64,000 nucleotides of DNA, taken from a virus. Under the pieces are notes generated by a model. It was not told the origin of the DNA, did not search any database, and saw only the letters and a program-made list of their open reading frames with translations. Below are positions 22,213-30,118 of this stretch, one piece after another (positions within the stretch are counted from its first letter, which is position 1; the number at the start of each line of letters is the position of its first letter). The position numbers and the translations under genes are program-made. The DNA is taken from positions 1 through 64,000 of IMG/VR virus record IMGVR_UViG_3300005731_000180. One strand, given 5' to 3'.

Positions 22213-23459
22213 AAGCACTATCTTATACAGACGAGCAGTTGAAATGGATTTTAGAGAACGGATCGTCAGAGCTTACTTGGGCTGAACTAGCAGAAGAATT
22301 TGAGAAAGAATTCGGGATTAAGAAGACTGGAAATGCAATTAGGAAGACTTACTCTCTATGGGAAGGTCACGAATTTTCCAATGATGAGATGTTGAAGAAT
22401 ATCAGGTCTGCTCACAGTGCCAAGAAGCAGAAAGGAAAAGTGGCCAAGGAAAATAGGCTACTGCTGGATTACTTGGATCAGCAGGAAGAGATGATTGAAT
22501 CGTTCAAAGAAATTCTTAAAGCTAATCCTCTTAAGGTACATAAACCTGTAAAGAATAAGAAGAAGAAAAAGAAAACACAAAGAGCAATTATTATGCACCT
22601 ATCGGACACGCATTTTCAGTCAATGATTGATGAAGATGAAATGGCAGGTCTAAATAAATATACTAATATAGAAGAAGCTAGAAGACTTGCATTTTTTACA
22701 AAAGAAGTATGTGAGTTTAAGGAAGAGTACAGAGACGAGACTGAACTTGTTATCGTGTGCAATGGCGACCTTGGCCAAGGCATTATCCATGATATTGAAA
22801 ATACACCTCCTATGACCACTCAATTCTCTGCAATGTTACACTTACTAACCCAAGCTATATCTTACGCTTCTACAAAGTTTAAAAAAGTAAGAGTAATTTG
22901 TACTGTAGGTAATCACTTAAGAATGATGCATAAAAGTAATAAAGGAAGACAGACTCGTGAAAAGTGGGATTCTTTTGCCACAATGTTACACGTAGCACTT
23001 AAGTATGCTCTACTAAGTCATACTAATGTAGAATTTGAAATACCTATAGCCCCTTTTGCCTATACTGACATTCTTGGACATAAATTCTTTATAACACACT
23101 CAGACACAGTTCTTAATATTGGTTATCCTGGTAAGTCAATTAATGTTGAAACTGCTAAGAATAAAATTAACGACCTGAAAGAAGGACTTGGACACATTGA
23201 CGTAGTTCTTGCTGGCCATGTACACGTAGATACGAAGCAAGTTCTTATTAATGGAACTACTTTACTAACTAATGGTTCTATGTCAGGTATTGATCCTTTC
23301 GCATTAAGTATTGGAATTACAAAGTCATTACCTACTCAGCAGTTATTCGAAGTCACAAAAGAACATCCAGTAGGTGATCTAAGAAGTATCCACTTAAACC
23401 AAGCAGATAAGATAAAATCTCTGGATAAAATAGTAGAACCGTTTAAAGGTAAGTTTTAA
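22209..23459 (+). CDS. Metallophosphoesterase with N-terminal HTH
   Basis: 416 residues. Residues 1-50 look like a helix-turn-helix (ELTWAELAEEFEKEFGIKKT then GNAIRKTYSLW), followed by a Lys-rich linker. The calcineurin-type motifs are MHLSDTHF (Asp133, His135), VCNGDLGQG, TVGNHLRMM, FITHSD and LAGHVHVD: the complete D-x-H, G-D, G-N-H, H, G-H-x-H set for a two-metal site. The overall layout is like phage phosphoesterases of the SbcD/Mre11-related kind, though no partner ATPase is adjacent. DNA nuclease or phosphodiesterase activity is likely; substrate unknown. Confidence 0.85.
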   Translation: MKALSYTDEQLKWILENGSSELTWAELAEEFEKEFGIKKTGNAIRKTYSLWEGHEFSNDEMLKNIRSAHSAKKQKGKVAKENRLLLDYLDQQEEMIESFKEILKANPLKVHKPVKNKKKKKKTQRAIIMHLSDTHFQSMIDEDEMAGLNKYTNIEEARRLAFFTKEVCEFKEEYRDETELVIVCNGDLGQGIIHDIENTPPMTTQFSAMLHLLTQAISYASTKFKKVRVICTVGNHLRMMHKSNKGRQTREKWDSFATMLHVALKYALLSHTNVEFEIPIAPFAYTDILGHKFFITHSDTVLNIGYPGKSINVETAKNKINDLKEGLGHIDVVLAGHVHVDTKQVLINGTTLLTNGSMSGIDPFALSIGITKSLPTQQLFEVTKEHPVGDLRSIHLNQADKIKSLDKIVEPFKGKF

Positions 23460-23478
23460 AGATAGGGAGAAATAACCT

Positions 23479-24045
23479 ATGTCGAAGGTAAAAGACGACC
23501 TTGAACTGGCTCACTCATGCGATATCTACCTCCCTACAAGGACTATATTTCTTACTGGTGAGGTGGATCAGTCTATGTACGAGGCAATGATAAAGAATCT
23601 CCATGTCCTAGACACATCCTCTGGAACAGTAACAATCTACTTCAACTCAGAAGGTGGAGAGGTTACTCACGGCTTGGGAATCTACAATGCCATTGTTGGA
23701 ATGAAGAATCACGTCAGAGGTATCGTCTGGGGCAGTGCCGAGTCTATAGCCTCTGTAATCCTTCAGGGCTGCGATGAGAGGATTATGCTACCTCACACCT
23801 ATCTAATGGTTCACGATGGATCAGACGGGCATATAGAGGCTCCTAGACACGTTCAAAAGAAGTGGCAAGAGTTCGAGGACTACCAGATGAAACTTATTGA
23901 GGATATCTACCTCGAAAAGATCAAGACCCAATATAAAAGATTCTCAAGAAAACGCTTGCAAGACCTTCTGAAAACTGATACAATTTTATTACCAGATCAG
24001 GCAATAAAGCTTGGATTGGTGGATTTAATACAGGAGGTTGTGTGA
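23479..24045 (+). CDS. ClpP-like serine protease (S14)
   Basis: 188 residues, typical ClpP length, AGGGAGAAATAA upstream. IYFNSEGGEVTHGLGIYNAI matches the ClpP I-x-S-x-G-G-x-V-x-x-G-x-A-I-Y-D core. Catalytic Ser89 in GSAESIAS, His112 in YLMVHDGS (ClpP has M-I-H-Q) and Asp167 in the DTILLPDQAIKLGLVD end block. All three are present, so it may form an active tetradecamer. It is in the replication/regulation arm rather than beside the capsid gene, so prohead maturation is less likely than modulation of host proteolysis; that is inference. Confidence 0.8.
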   Translation: MSKVKDDLELAHSCDIYLPTRTIFLTGEVDQSMYEAMIKNLHVLDTSSGTVTIYFNSEGGEVTHGLGIYNAIVGMKNHVRGIVWGSAESIASVILQGCDERIMLPHTYLMVHDGSDGHIEAPRHVQKKWQEFEDYQMKLIEDIYLEKIKTQYKRFSRKRLQDLLKTDTILLPDQAIKLGLVDLIQEVV

Positions 24046-24542
24046 ATACTGATTATTATTCAGTAAGTGTGGATGCTACGGCAGATAAAGTGAGCAAGGA
24101 TATTAAAGGCGAATTGCCTATCTGTAATTGCCAATATCATAATAAAGAAGAAGTTATGCATATCACAACTGAGACTGACGGAGAGTGTGATAATTGCGGT
24201 CATTACGTATTCTGGGGAACTACTAAAGATATTACTCAGGCTACTCCAAGTAAAAGTGGTAAGTTTAGGAAATCAAAATACTCAGAGTCTATTATGAAAG
24301 ATATTTCTGTAGACTTAAAGAACGGAGTAACAGTTAAGGACGTTTGTGTTAAGTATGAAGTTAGTAAAACCTTTGTATATAAAATCAGAAAAGAAGTGCT
24401 AGGAAGTAAATATAAGCAAGAGTTGATTAACAAAGTCAGAGATAGAATCAATGAAGGTGTTACCCAAGTTGCAGTTAGTAAGGAATTTGGTATTTCACAA
24501 AGTACTATCAGAAAGTGGAAAACTAATGAATGGAAAGAGTAG
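24042..24542 (+). CDS. Zinc-ribbon plus HTH DNA-binding protein, copy 1
   Basis: 166 residues from GTG 24042. N-terminal CNCQYH and CDNCGHYVFWGTTKDITQ (about 52-69) make a zinc ribbon; then two HTH motifs, VKDVCVKYEVSKTFVYKIRK and VTQVAVSKEFGISQSTIRKW, of the transposase/homeodomain-like type. The next gene shares the ribbon and one HTH, so the pair arose by duplication. A sequence-specific regulator is likely. Confidence 0.7.
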   Translation: MNTDYYSVSVDATADKVSKDIKGELPICNCQYHNKEEVMHITTETDGECDNCGHYVFWGTTKDITQATPSKSGKFRKSKYSESIMKDISVDLKNGVTVKDVCVKYEVSKTFVYKIRKEVLGSKYKQELINKVRDRINEGVTQVAVSKEFGISQSTIRKWKTNEWKE

Positions 24543-24550
24543 AGGTCTAA

Positions 24551-24934
24551 GTGGCAATCAAAGGTAAGTACCAAAGAAGCGGTAGAACTAATTCGAGAAA
24601 AAAGATTGCACTTTGTAACTGTAAACTTCCTGTCGAACATGAATATGCAGGATACCACAAGACATTAGAGAAGGATGGTATTTGCTCCTACTGTGAGCAT
24701 TATGTTTTTTGGGGAACCAAAGAAGATATGACTAAAGACCTAAAAGAAGTCAAGCATAATAAAATAAGGACATTCGGCAAAGACAAATATACGCTAGAGT
24801 ATAAGAATCAGGTGCGTGAAAAGTATGAAGATTCAACCTACAAAGTGGATCAAGTATGTAAAATGTTCAACCTTCCGAGAAGTACTATAATGGCTTGGAA
24901 AAAGAAATACGGTTGGAAAGCTAGGAGACGATAG
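24551..24934 (+). CDS. Zinc-ribbon plus HTH DNA-binding protein, copy 2
   Basis: 127 residues from GTG 24551 (AGAGGTCTAA upstream). LCNCKLPVEH and CSYCEHYVFWGTKEDMTK correspond to the same elements of the previous protein; a single HTH follows (VDQVCKMFNLPRSTIMAWKK) and the end is basic (KKYGWKARRR). It lacks the second HTH of copy 1. Candidate phage transcription factor. Confidence 0.7.
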   Translation: MAIKGKYQRSGRTNSRKKIALCNCKLPVEHEYAGYHKTLEKDGICSYCEHYVFWGTKEDMTKDLKEVKHNKIRTFGKDKYTLEYKNQVREKYEDSTYKVDQVCKMFNLPRSTIMAWKKKYGWKARRR

Positions 24935-25917
24935 TGAATGATTTTGTAAAATGGTTTCAATTAAAATATCCTAAATTAGTAGGGGCCATGAAATCCTGTA
25001 GTCACCACTACGATAAGCAAAATCTAAATCCATACCACCTAGAAGACGACGTATGGACTCATACGATGATGGTCTGTCAGAAAGCCGAGAACGAGTCACG
25101 ACATGTCCAAATAGCAGCTCTACTTCATGACATTGGAAAAGTGTTAACCAGAAAGGAGAATCACGAAAAGAAACGTGTTTCGTTTTTTGGTCACGAGAGT
25201 ATGAGTGCCTTTTTATCCTTAGATATCCTAAAAGAACTTAAGTTATCGGACTCGCAGATAGTCGAGATTTTCCAACTAATCTGTTTGCATACAGAACCCT
25301 TCAAGCTGACGGAAGACGAGCTAAACAAGAGACTGATATCCAATATTGACCTTGCAGAGAACCTAGTTAGACTAAATAAGGTAGACGGAGAGGGAAGGTT
25401 TTACGACAACGAATCAGATCGTGAAGTATCTCTTAGTCCGCAGGTTAGCATCGACTGTAATAAAAAATCCTCAGAGGTGACATTTCTAGTCGGACTTCCG
25501 TGTTCTGGTAAGTCTACTTTTGCCAAAGAAGCAGATATTGTATTAAGTAGGGATGATCTCGTGGAAGAGTTGGGAACTGGAGATACCTATTTGGAGTGTT
25601 GGAAAACGGTAGACCAGAAAGAAGTAGATAAGGAATTACAGTCCAGGTTCAGAAAGCTCGTAAAGGAAGGTAAAAGTTTTACGATTGATATGACGAACTT
25701 GAATAGGAAATCGAGAAGAAAATGGCTAAATCAATTACCTGCTTGCTATTCCAAGAAAGCTGTGGTATTATTAACAGGACTAGCAGAGTTAAAAAAACGT
25801 AATGAAGCTAGAGAGGGTAAAACTATACCAGAAGATGTTATCGAAAATATGTGTAAGAGTTTCTACCCACCTATGTTTGACGAATTTAACATTATAGAAT
25901 GGAGAGTAAGTAAATGA
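24934..25917 (+). CDS. HD-Pnk: HD phosphoesterase fused to polynucleotide kinase
   Basis: 327 residues. Residues 1-150 are an HD domain: His35, His43 (DVWTHTMMV), the HD pair at LLHDIGK (about 65-66) and FFGHESM (about 87). Residues 180-327 are a P-loop 5'-OH kinase like T4 Pnkp: GLPCSGKS at 187-194, SRDD at 205-208, DMTN at 252-255. The same domain order is known in bacterial HD-Pnk (Runella), where HD removes 2',3'-cyclic or 3' phosphates and the kinase phosphorylates 5'-OH ends. It would heal RNA ends for the ligase at 26609. Start overlaps the previous stop. Confidence 0.85.
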   Translation: MNDFVKWFQLKYPKLVGAMKSCSHHYDKQNLNPYHLEDDVWTHTMMVCQKAENESRHVQIAALLHDIGKVLTRKENHEKKRVSFFGHESMSAFLSLDILKELKLSDSQIVEIFQLICLHTEPFKLTEDELNKRLISNIDLAENLVRLNKVDGEGRFYDNESDREVSLSPQVSIDCNKKSSEVTFLVGLPCSGKSTFAKEADIVLSRDDLVEELGTGDTYLECWKTVDQKEVDKELQSRFRKLVKEGKSFTIDMTNLNRKSRRKWLNQLPACYSKKAVVLLTGLAELKKRNEAREGKTIPEDVIENMCKSFYPPMFDEFNIIEWRVSK

Positions 25918-25979
25918 AAGTAATTATGAAAGCATACGCAGGGTCGCACTTATTTGGAACAAATACAGAAAACATATAA
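25914..25979 (+). pseudogene. Truncated RlaP-like nucleotidyltransferase remnant
   Basis: ATG 25914 overlaps the HD-Pnk stop. It encodes MKVIMKAYAGSHLFGTNTEN then Ile-stop. The A-(Y)-A-G-S-H-L-F-G-T-N-T-x-N start is that of predicted nucleotidyltransferases of the RlaP/DNA polymerase beta type that accompany RNA ligases, where it is followed by a S-D-x-D-Y-K-G active site. Here the frame stops just before that point, and an HNH gene begins 53 bp later. No continuation is found after the HNH gene. It is best read as the 5' stub of a gene destroyed by insertion. Confidence 0.6.
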
Positions 25980-25992
25980 CATTCGACTTGTG

Positions 25993-26019
25993 ATGTATTT
26001 TATAATATAGGTAATACAT
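25993..26019. promoter_or_regulatory. Inverted repeat upstream of the HNH gene
   Basis: Perfect 7-bp inverted repeat ATGTATT (25993-25999) / AATACAT (26013-26019) around an A/T-rich 13-nt loop that includes TATAAT at 26001-26006. It ends two bases before the AGGAA ribosome site. It could be an operator, or an mRNA hairpin near the ribosome site. No good -35 box fits the TATAAT. Confidence 0.4.
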
Positions 26020-26031
26020 ATAGGAATAAGT

Positions 26032-26622
26032 GTGGGAAAGTTTATAGATAGAACTGGTCAAAAATTTGGAAGATTGACAGTAATAGAGAGGTTTATTGAA
26101 GAAGGAAAACCAAGACGAAGAACTCAATGGAAAGTTAGTTGTGAATGTGGAACAGAAAAGGTAGTGGATAGTGATAACATGGTTGCTGGTAAAATAAAAA
26201 GTTGTGGTTGTCTGGCTTTAGAAAAAAATAAAACAAACTTTAAAGGTAAAACTCCAGCTAATACTTTAGAAAAAGGAGAAGGTTCTTTGTCCTGCTTAAT
26301 TAATAAATATAAGGTAGGAGCTAGAAGAAGAGGTTTTGAATATAATTTGACTAGAGAAGAGTTTAGAAAACTAAGTAAACAAAATTGTAATTATTGTGGT
26401 TTGGAACCTTCAAAATCTATACAAGGTCAAAGGTCTAATGGAGAATACACATACAATGGAATAGATCGAATTGATTCGTCTAAAGGTTATTTTAAGGAAA
26501 ATTGTGTACCTTGCTGTGAATTTTGTAATAAAGCTAAATTAAATCATTCATTAGAAGAATTTAATAATTGGATTGAGCGAATAATAAATTTTAGAAAGGA
26601 AAAAGAAAATGATAACTTATAA
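26032..26622 (+). CDS. HNH homing endonuclease inserted in the RNA-repair cassette
   Basis: 196 residues from GTG 26032 (TAGGAATAA upstream). N-terminal region (DRTGQKFGRLTVIERF; WKVSCECGTEKVV; KIKSCGCL) is the DNA-binding half common to AP2-like/HNH homing enzymes. C-terminal HNH: CNYCGLEP, NGIDRIDSSKGYFKENCVPC then CEFCNKAKLNHS. The gene is visibly richer in A/T than its neighbours, a sign of separate origin. It sits between a truncated RlaP-like start and the RNA ligase, whose start it overlaps by 14 bases. Confidence 0.85.
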   Translation: MGKFIDRTGQKFGRLTVIERFIEEGKPRRRTQWKVSCECGTEKVVDSDNMVAGKIKSCGCLALEKNKTNFKGKTPANTLEKGEGSLSCLINKYKVGARRRGFEYNLTREEFRKLSKQNCNYCGLEPSKSIQGQRSNGEYTYNGIDRIDSSKGYFKENCVPCCEFCNKAKLNHSLEEFNNWIERIINFRKEKENDNL

Positions 26623-27697
26623 GCCAAACTTTACAGAATTAGAAAAACTATCAGAAGAAGGTTACTTAAGAAAGGTCGTAAGTCCTTGCAACAAGTTAGT
26701 ACTTTTTAATTATACCGATAAATGCACCTTCGAGAGAAAGTGGAATAAGCATACCCTAAACTCTCGTGGAACAGTGTACGAAATCGAGTCTGGAAAGACT
26801 GTAGCACGTGCTTTCCAAAAGTTTTTCAACTTCTCAGAATTAACTTCATGTAAGCAGAAGACTATCTTAAACGGTAGTGGAGTGTATGCAAGTTATACAT
26901 CTCACGAAAAGGCAGACGGTTCATTAGGAATCATCTACCACTATGATGGAACTTGGAGAGTAAACACTAGAGGTAGTTTTACTTCAGACCAAGCTATCAG
27001 AGGTGCCGAGATTTTAAAGAACTACGATATTTCCAAGTTAAACAAAAACTTAACCTACCTCTGTGAAATAATCTACCCTGAGAATAAAATCATTGTGGAA
27101 TACGGAGACGTAGAAAAGTTGGTACTACTGGCAGCTTTTGGAACTGAATCAGGAAGGGAAGTATTACTTGACGGATTTAACCAACCGTTTGAAGTGGCTG
27201 AAACTTACAGTCACACAATCAAGGAAATGATCGAACTTCAGAAGACTATTCCAAAAGATCAAGAGGGATTCGTAGTTAGATTTTCCAATGGTGAACGTGT
27301 CAAATTTAAGGGACACGAATATCTCCAAATTGCAAGGATTCTGAAAAACTGCTCACCGTTAGCTTTATGGGAAAATATGTCAGACGGTATTGTCGATAGG
27401 AAGTTTCTTGAGACAATTCCAGAAGAGATTTATCCAGAAGTGGAACCTATTGTAGAGAAGCTGGAAGTAAATTATTATCTTACATTATTTCATTTAAGTT
27501 TAGAAGCAGGACGAGTTTCATTAGATATCGGAACATCCGAATTAAATAGCAACGAAGACAGGAAGAAGTTAGGACTTTACCTTAAAGAAAATAGAGTAAA
27601 ACATTCTTCTGCTATGTTTCCTTATTTCCTGAAACAGTACGACAGAGTTCAAGACTATATAATGAAAACTATCCGCCCTACTGGTAACGTATTATGA
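26609..27697 (+). CDS. T4 Rnl1-type RNA ligase
   Basis: 362 residues; AAGGAAAAAGAAA upstream. Nucleotidyltransferase motif I HEKADGSLG puts the adenylated lysine at Lys101, almost the T4 Rnl1 position (Lys99). Flanking features match Rnl1: RKWNKHTLNSRGTVYE, FQKFFNFSE, then TRGSFTS, EGFVVRF (motif IV) and VKFKGHEYL (motif V). The C-terminal helical domain (about 260-362) fits the tRNA-anticodon-specific Rnl1 end. With HD-Pnk it forms a pathway that repairs cleaved tRNA, as T4 does against host anticodon nucleases. Confidence 0.9.
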   Translation: MITYKPNFTELEKLSEEGYLRKVVSPCNKLVLFNYTDKCTFERKWNKHTLNSRGTVYEIESGKTVARAFQKFFNFSELTSCKQKTILNGSGVYASYTSHEKADGSLGIIYHYDGTWRVNTRGSFTSDQAIRGAEILKNYDISKLNKNLTYLCEIIYPENKIIVEYGDVEKLVLLAAFGTESGREVLLDGFNQPFEVAETYSHTIKEMIELQKTIPKDQEGFVVRFSNGERVKFKGHEYLQIARILKNCSPLALWENMSDGIVDRKFLETIPEEIYPEVEPIVEKLEVNYYLTLFHLSLEAGRVSLDIGTSELNSNEDRKKLGLYLKENRVKHSSAMFPYFLKQYDRVQDYIMKTIRPTGNVL

Positions 27698-27939
27698 AAT
27701 TCTCAGTCCTATACCTACTACTGTCCGTAAACCTGTTCGCAGTAGCTTACTATAGCGAAGTGAAAGAGGTTGACAGTGGTGTGAAGAAAATGGAAATCGA
27801 GAGGTCGTGCCAAGCAGGTGTACTGTTTTACGTGACACAGTACCCAGAGGAGCTTCCACTTGCTGAAAAGAATACCAGAATAAGGTATATCTCGAAGGTG
27901 TGTGGAAAGTTAGCTAAAACTTACATGGAGATAAAATGA
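27694..27939 (+). CDS. Small exported protein
   Basis: 81 residues, ATGA overlap with the ligase. N-terminal signal sequence (FSVLYLLLSVNLFAVAYYS), then a charged domain with two Cys (SCQAGVLFYVTQ; KVCGKLAK) that could form a disulphide in the periplasm. No family recognised. Confidence 0.6.
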   Translation: MKFSVLYLLLSVNLFAVAYYSEVKEVDSGVKKMEIERSCQAGVLFYVTQYPEELPLAEKNTRIRYISKVCGKLAKTYMEIK

Positions 27940-28217
27940 GCTTCACTAGTAGTAGTACCTTAAATGATTTACAGAATTTCCTATTTATACGACATAGTAT
28001 AAATATATACCAAGACCCTTCAACATGTGGGTATGTTTTGGAGAAGGTGTTGCGTAGTGGCGATATTTCACGACCTGTGGAAGTTACGCTTTATGGTGAA
28101 GATTTGCTTAGATACCGTTTTGAACATGTTATCAAAAAGTATGTACTTGAATTATTGGGACAGTGCGAGACTGTTAAAATTAGTACAAAGTTTTTTACAG
28201 GAGTTGAGCTGAAATGA
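27936..28217 (+). CDS. Hypothetical protein
   Basis: 93 residues, ATGA overlap. LNDLQNFLFIRHSINIYQDP; two Cys. No family recognised. Confidence 0.55.
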   Translation: MSFTSSSTLNDLQNFLFIRHSINIYQDPSTCGYVLEKVLRSGDISRPVEVTLYGEDLLRYRFEHVIKKYVLELLGQCETVKISTKFFTGVELK

Positions 28218-28238
28218 TAACTTTTAAAAGAGAAGTTA

Positions 28239-28469
28239 ATGCCTAAAAGAGACAAATCAAAGTATATCTTCGGCGAGGTGGTAAAGTCGTTCTTTGGAGT
28301 AATTACTGTACGAATAGTATGTGACTGTAGGGCTTTTAGAGAAGGCGAAGAAGTTATAATTAAAGGTAGACATAAGTTCCCAATCGGTAGCCTAGTTGGA
28401 GTGTATTTTAATGGTAGTTATGTTGCAAGGACACTTGCTCTAATTCGAGGTGGAAGTGAAGCTGAGTAA
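28239..28469 (+). CDS. Small beta-rich hypothetical protein
   Basis: 76 residues; AAAAGAGAAGTTA upstream. Sequence IFGEVVKSFFGVITVRIVCD, basic loops and a GGSEAE end; reads as a small beta barrel. No family recognised. The 3' end overlaps the deaminase start. Confidence 0.55.
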   Translation: MPKRDKSKYIFGEVVKSFFGVITVRIVCDCRAFREGEEVIIKGRHKFPIGSLVGVYFNGSYVARTLALIRGGSEAE

Positions 28470-28902
28470 ACTTGAGGCTTTTATGGCCATTGCAGAAGAC
28501 ATTGCAGCCCTATCTCCCGATATCCACACAAAAGTTGGCTCTATAGCAGTACATCCCGAGACCTACGACTGTATCCTGCCTAGCTACAATGGATACATTT
28601 CGGAAGCTAACGACCAGGTAATCCCTAAAACGAGACCAGAGAAATACGAATACATGATCCATTCTGAAATGAATATGATCTGCCAAGCTGCCAAGAAAGG
28701 GAGAGCTTTGGATGGTTACTGGTCTATCCAAACACTGAGTCCATGCACTAGCTGTATGCGGATTCTGTACCAATCTGGAATACGTACAATAGTATTTAAG
28801 GACAAATATCGGGACTTCGATAAACAAAAAGAGATGTTAGACTTAAATTTAACCTTGACTCGAATTGGAAACTTTGTTAAAATAGTTCTAGAGCCGAAGT
28901 AA
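28456..28902 (+). CDS. dCMP deaminase-like zinc deaminase
   Basis: 148 residues from GTG 28456 (CGAGG upstream; GTG 28450 is a near alternative). Zinc and catalytic motifs: MIHSEMNMICQA (His-x-Glu) and LSPCTSCMRIL (Pro-Cys-x-x-Cys). The start FMAIAEDIAALSPDIHTKVG is typical of the dCMP/cytidine deaminase family. It probably makes dUMP from dCMP for thymidylate synthesis, together with the dUTPase at 30787. No thymidylate synthase was seen in the window. Confidence 0.85.
   Translation: MKLSKLEAFMAIAEDIAALSPDIHTKVGSIAVHPETYDCILPSYNGYISEANDQVIPKTRPEKYEYMIHSEMNMICQAAKKGRALDGYWSIQTLSPCTSCMRILYQSGIRTIVFKDKYRDFDKQKEMLDLNLTLTRIGNFVKIVLEPK
28855..28883 (+). promoter_or_regulatory. Sigma-70-type promoter
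   Basis: TTGACT at 28855-28860, 17-bp spacer, TAAAAT at 28878-28883. It overlaps the deaminase 3' end and lies 36 bp before ATG 28919. Confidence 0.7.
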
Positions 28903-28918
28903 GGCAAAGGAGAAAATT

Positions 28919-29710
28919 ATGTATTTTATGAATAAGCCATGTGATATTATTAAAGAAATTAATGATTATGAAACATTAGTAGAAGTTTACGAAGAAGTGT
29001 ATGATGAATTTGTAGGTTCTTTTGAGTCATCGGTAAGAATGATAGTACCTTCTAAAGATTTACATAAACGTCCAGTTAATGTGTCTGATGTATTCGAAAA
29101 AACCAAAAAAGAAGCTATCGAGTCTGTTAAAGAAGAGACTACTAGGTTAATCGAAGAAAGGAAAACTAAATTAAATACTATTGAAAGTTCTATAAAAGAC
29201 TTGGAGAATAAAAAGAACATCCTTTTAAAATCACTCGAACAATTAGATAATAGTGACCAAATAACGAAGTTGCTGACTAATGATTTTAATTTTATTGTAG
29301 TAACTAATGGTTATTTATTCGGAATGTATCCTAAAGATAAGTTTATAGGAAGTGGTGTGGAATATGCAAACGAAGGTGAATTAAATGCAATTTCTTATAG
29401 ATCAGTAGGTAATAAGAAAGTTAAACCTATGTTAATGCAATACAGAGATAGTTCTGGTAATCGTTATCCTATGGACATAGCAGATACTGAGGAAGAAGCA
29501 AAAGAATTATGTTTAAAGTACTGGCTTTTACTTGATGATTACGATAAAGGAAGACATTTAGACAAAATGATAGACTTTGGTTTTGGTGACATTCAGGAAG
29601 TTAAAGAGTTTTCTGAAAAAGAAAACAAAGTTGAACAAGAGAGAATTTTAAAAGATATTAATGAAACTAAGAAAAAACTACAGAACTTGGAAAGTAAGTT
29701 AAAAAGATAA
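28919..29710 (+). CDS. Hypothetical protein with two coiled coils
   Basis: 263 residues; AAAGGAGAAAATT upstream, directly behind a promoter. Coiled coils at about 60-105 and 235-263 flank a globular centre (NDFNFIVVTNGYLFGMYPKD; YRDSSGNRYPMDIADTEEEA). Rich in A/T codons. No family recognised. Confidence 0.65.
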   Translation: MYFMNKPCDIIKEINDYETLVEVYEEVYDEFVGSFESSVRMIVPSKDLHKRPVNVSDVFEKTKKEAIESVKEETTRLIEERKTKLNTIESSIKDLENKKNILLKSLEQLDNSDQITKLLTNDFNFIVVTNGYLFGMYPKDKFIGSGVEYANEGELNAISYRSVGNKKVKPMLMQYRDSSGNRYPMDIADTEEEAKELCLKYWLLLDDYDKGRHLDKMIDFGFGDIQEVKEFSEKENKVEQERILKDINETKKKLQNLESKLKR

Positions 29711-29725
29711 GGCAAGGGAGAGTAA

Positions 29726-30118
29726 GTGAATGAGATAATATTTTTAGCAGTAATGGTATTAGTTCTAACTGTATTGTTAATTGTAGTTAGGTATTTTTTT
29801 AGTAAATCTGAAAAAGAATACGAACAAAGAAAAGCTGACCTCGAAAAGAAGGTCTCATTCGCTAAAGCAGCTCCTCCGTGTAGGGTTTACTTCATCGACA
29901 AAGATGGAAAGCAGAAAAAGACTAAATTATTCAAGGCTTATGTATTCAAAGATTTGTACTTTGAGTTTGTAGATTTTCCTAAAACAGTCGCAGAGAAGTA
30001 TATCAAAAACTCCTTCAAAGATGGATATTTAACCGACGAAAAAGGCAAGCACTACCCATCATGTAACATAAAGCAAGTTTGGGTCAGTGAGGAGATTCAA
30101 GATGACAGTGTGGAATAA
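29726..30118 (+). CDS. Membrane-anchored hypothetical protein
   Basis: 130 residues from GTG 29726 (AAGGGAGAGTAA upstream). One N-terminal TM (IIFLAVMVLVLTVLLIVVRY), a charged linker, then a soluble domain (PCRVYFIDKDGKQKKTKLFK). No family recognised. Confidence 0.6.
   Translation: MNEIIFLAVMVLVLTVLLIVVRYFFSKSEKEYEQRKADLEKKVSFAKAAPPCRVYFIDKDGKQKKTKLFKAYVFKDLYFEFVDFPKTVAEKYIKNSFKDGYLTDEKGKHYPSCNIKQVWVSEEIQDDSVE

Noticed and set aside
26001-26006. TATAAT box as a promoter for the HNH gene
   Set aside because: No -35 hexamer at 16-18 bp and no TG extension; kept only as part of the inverted repeat.
25980-27697. Group I intron carrying the HNH gene inside the nucleotidyltransferase
   Set aside because: No downstream exon of the nucleotidyltransferase is present; the RNA ligase starts within the HNH gene's last codons.
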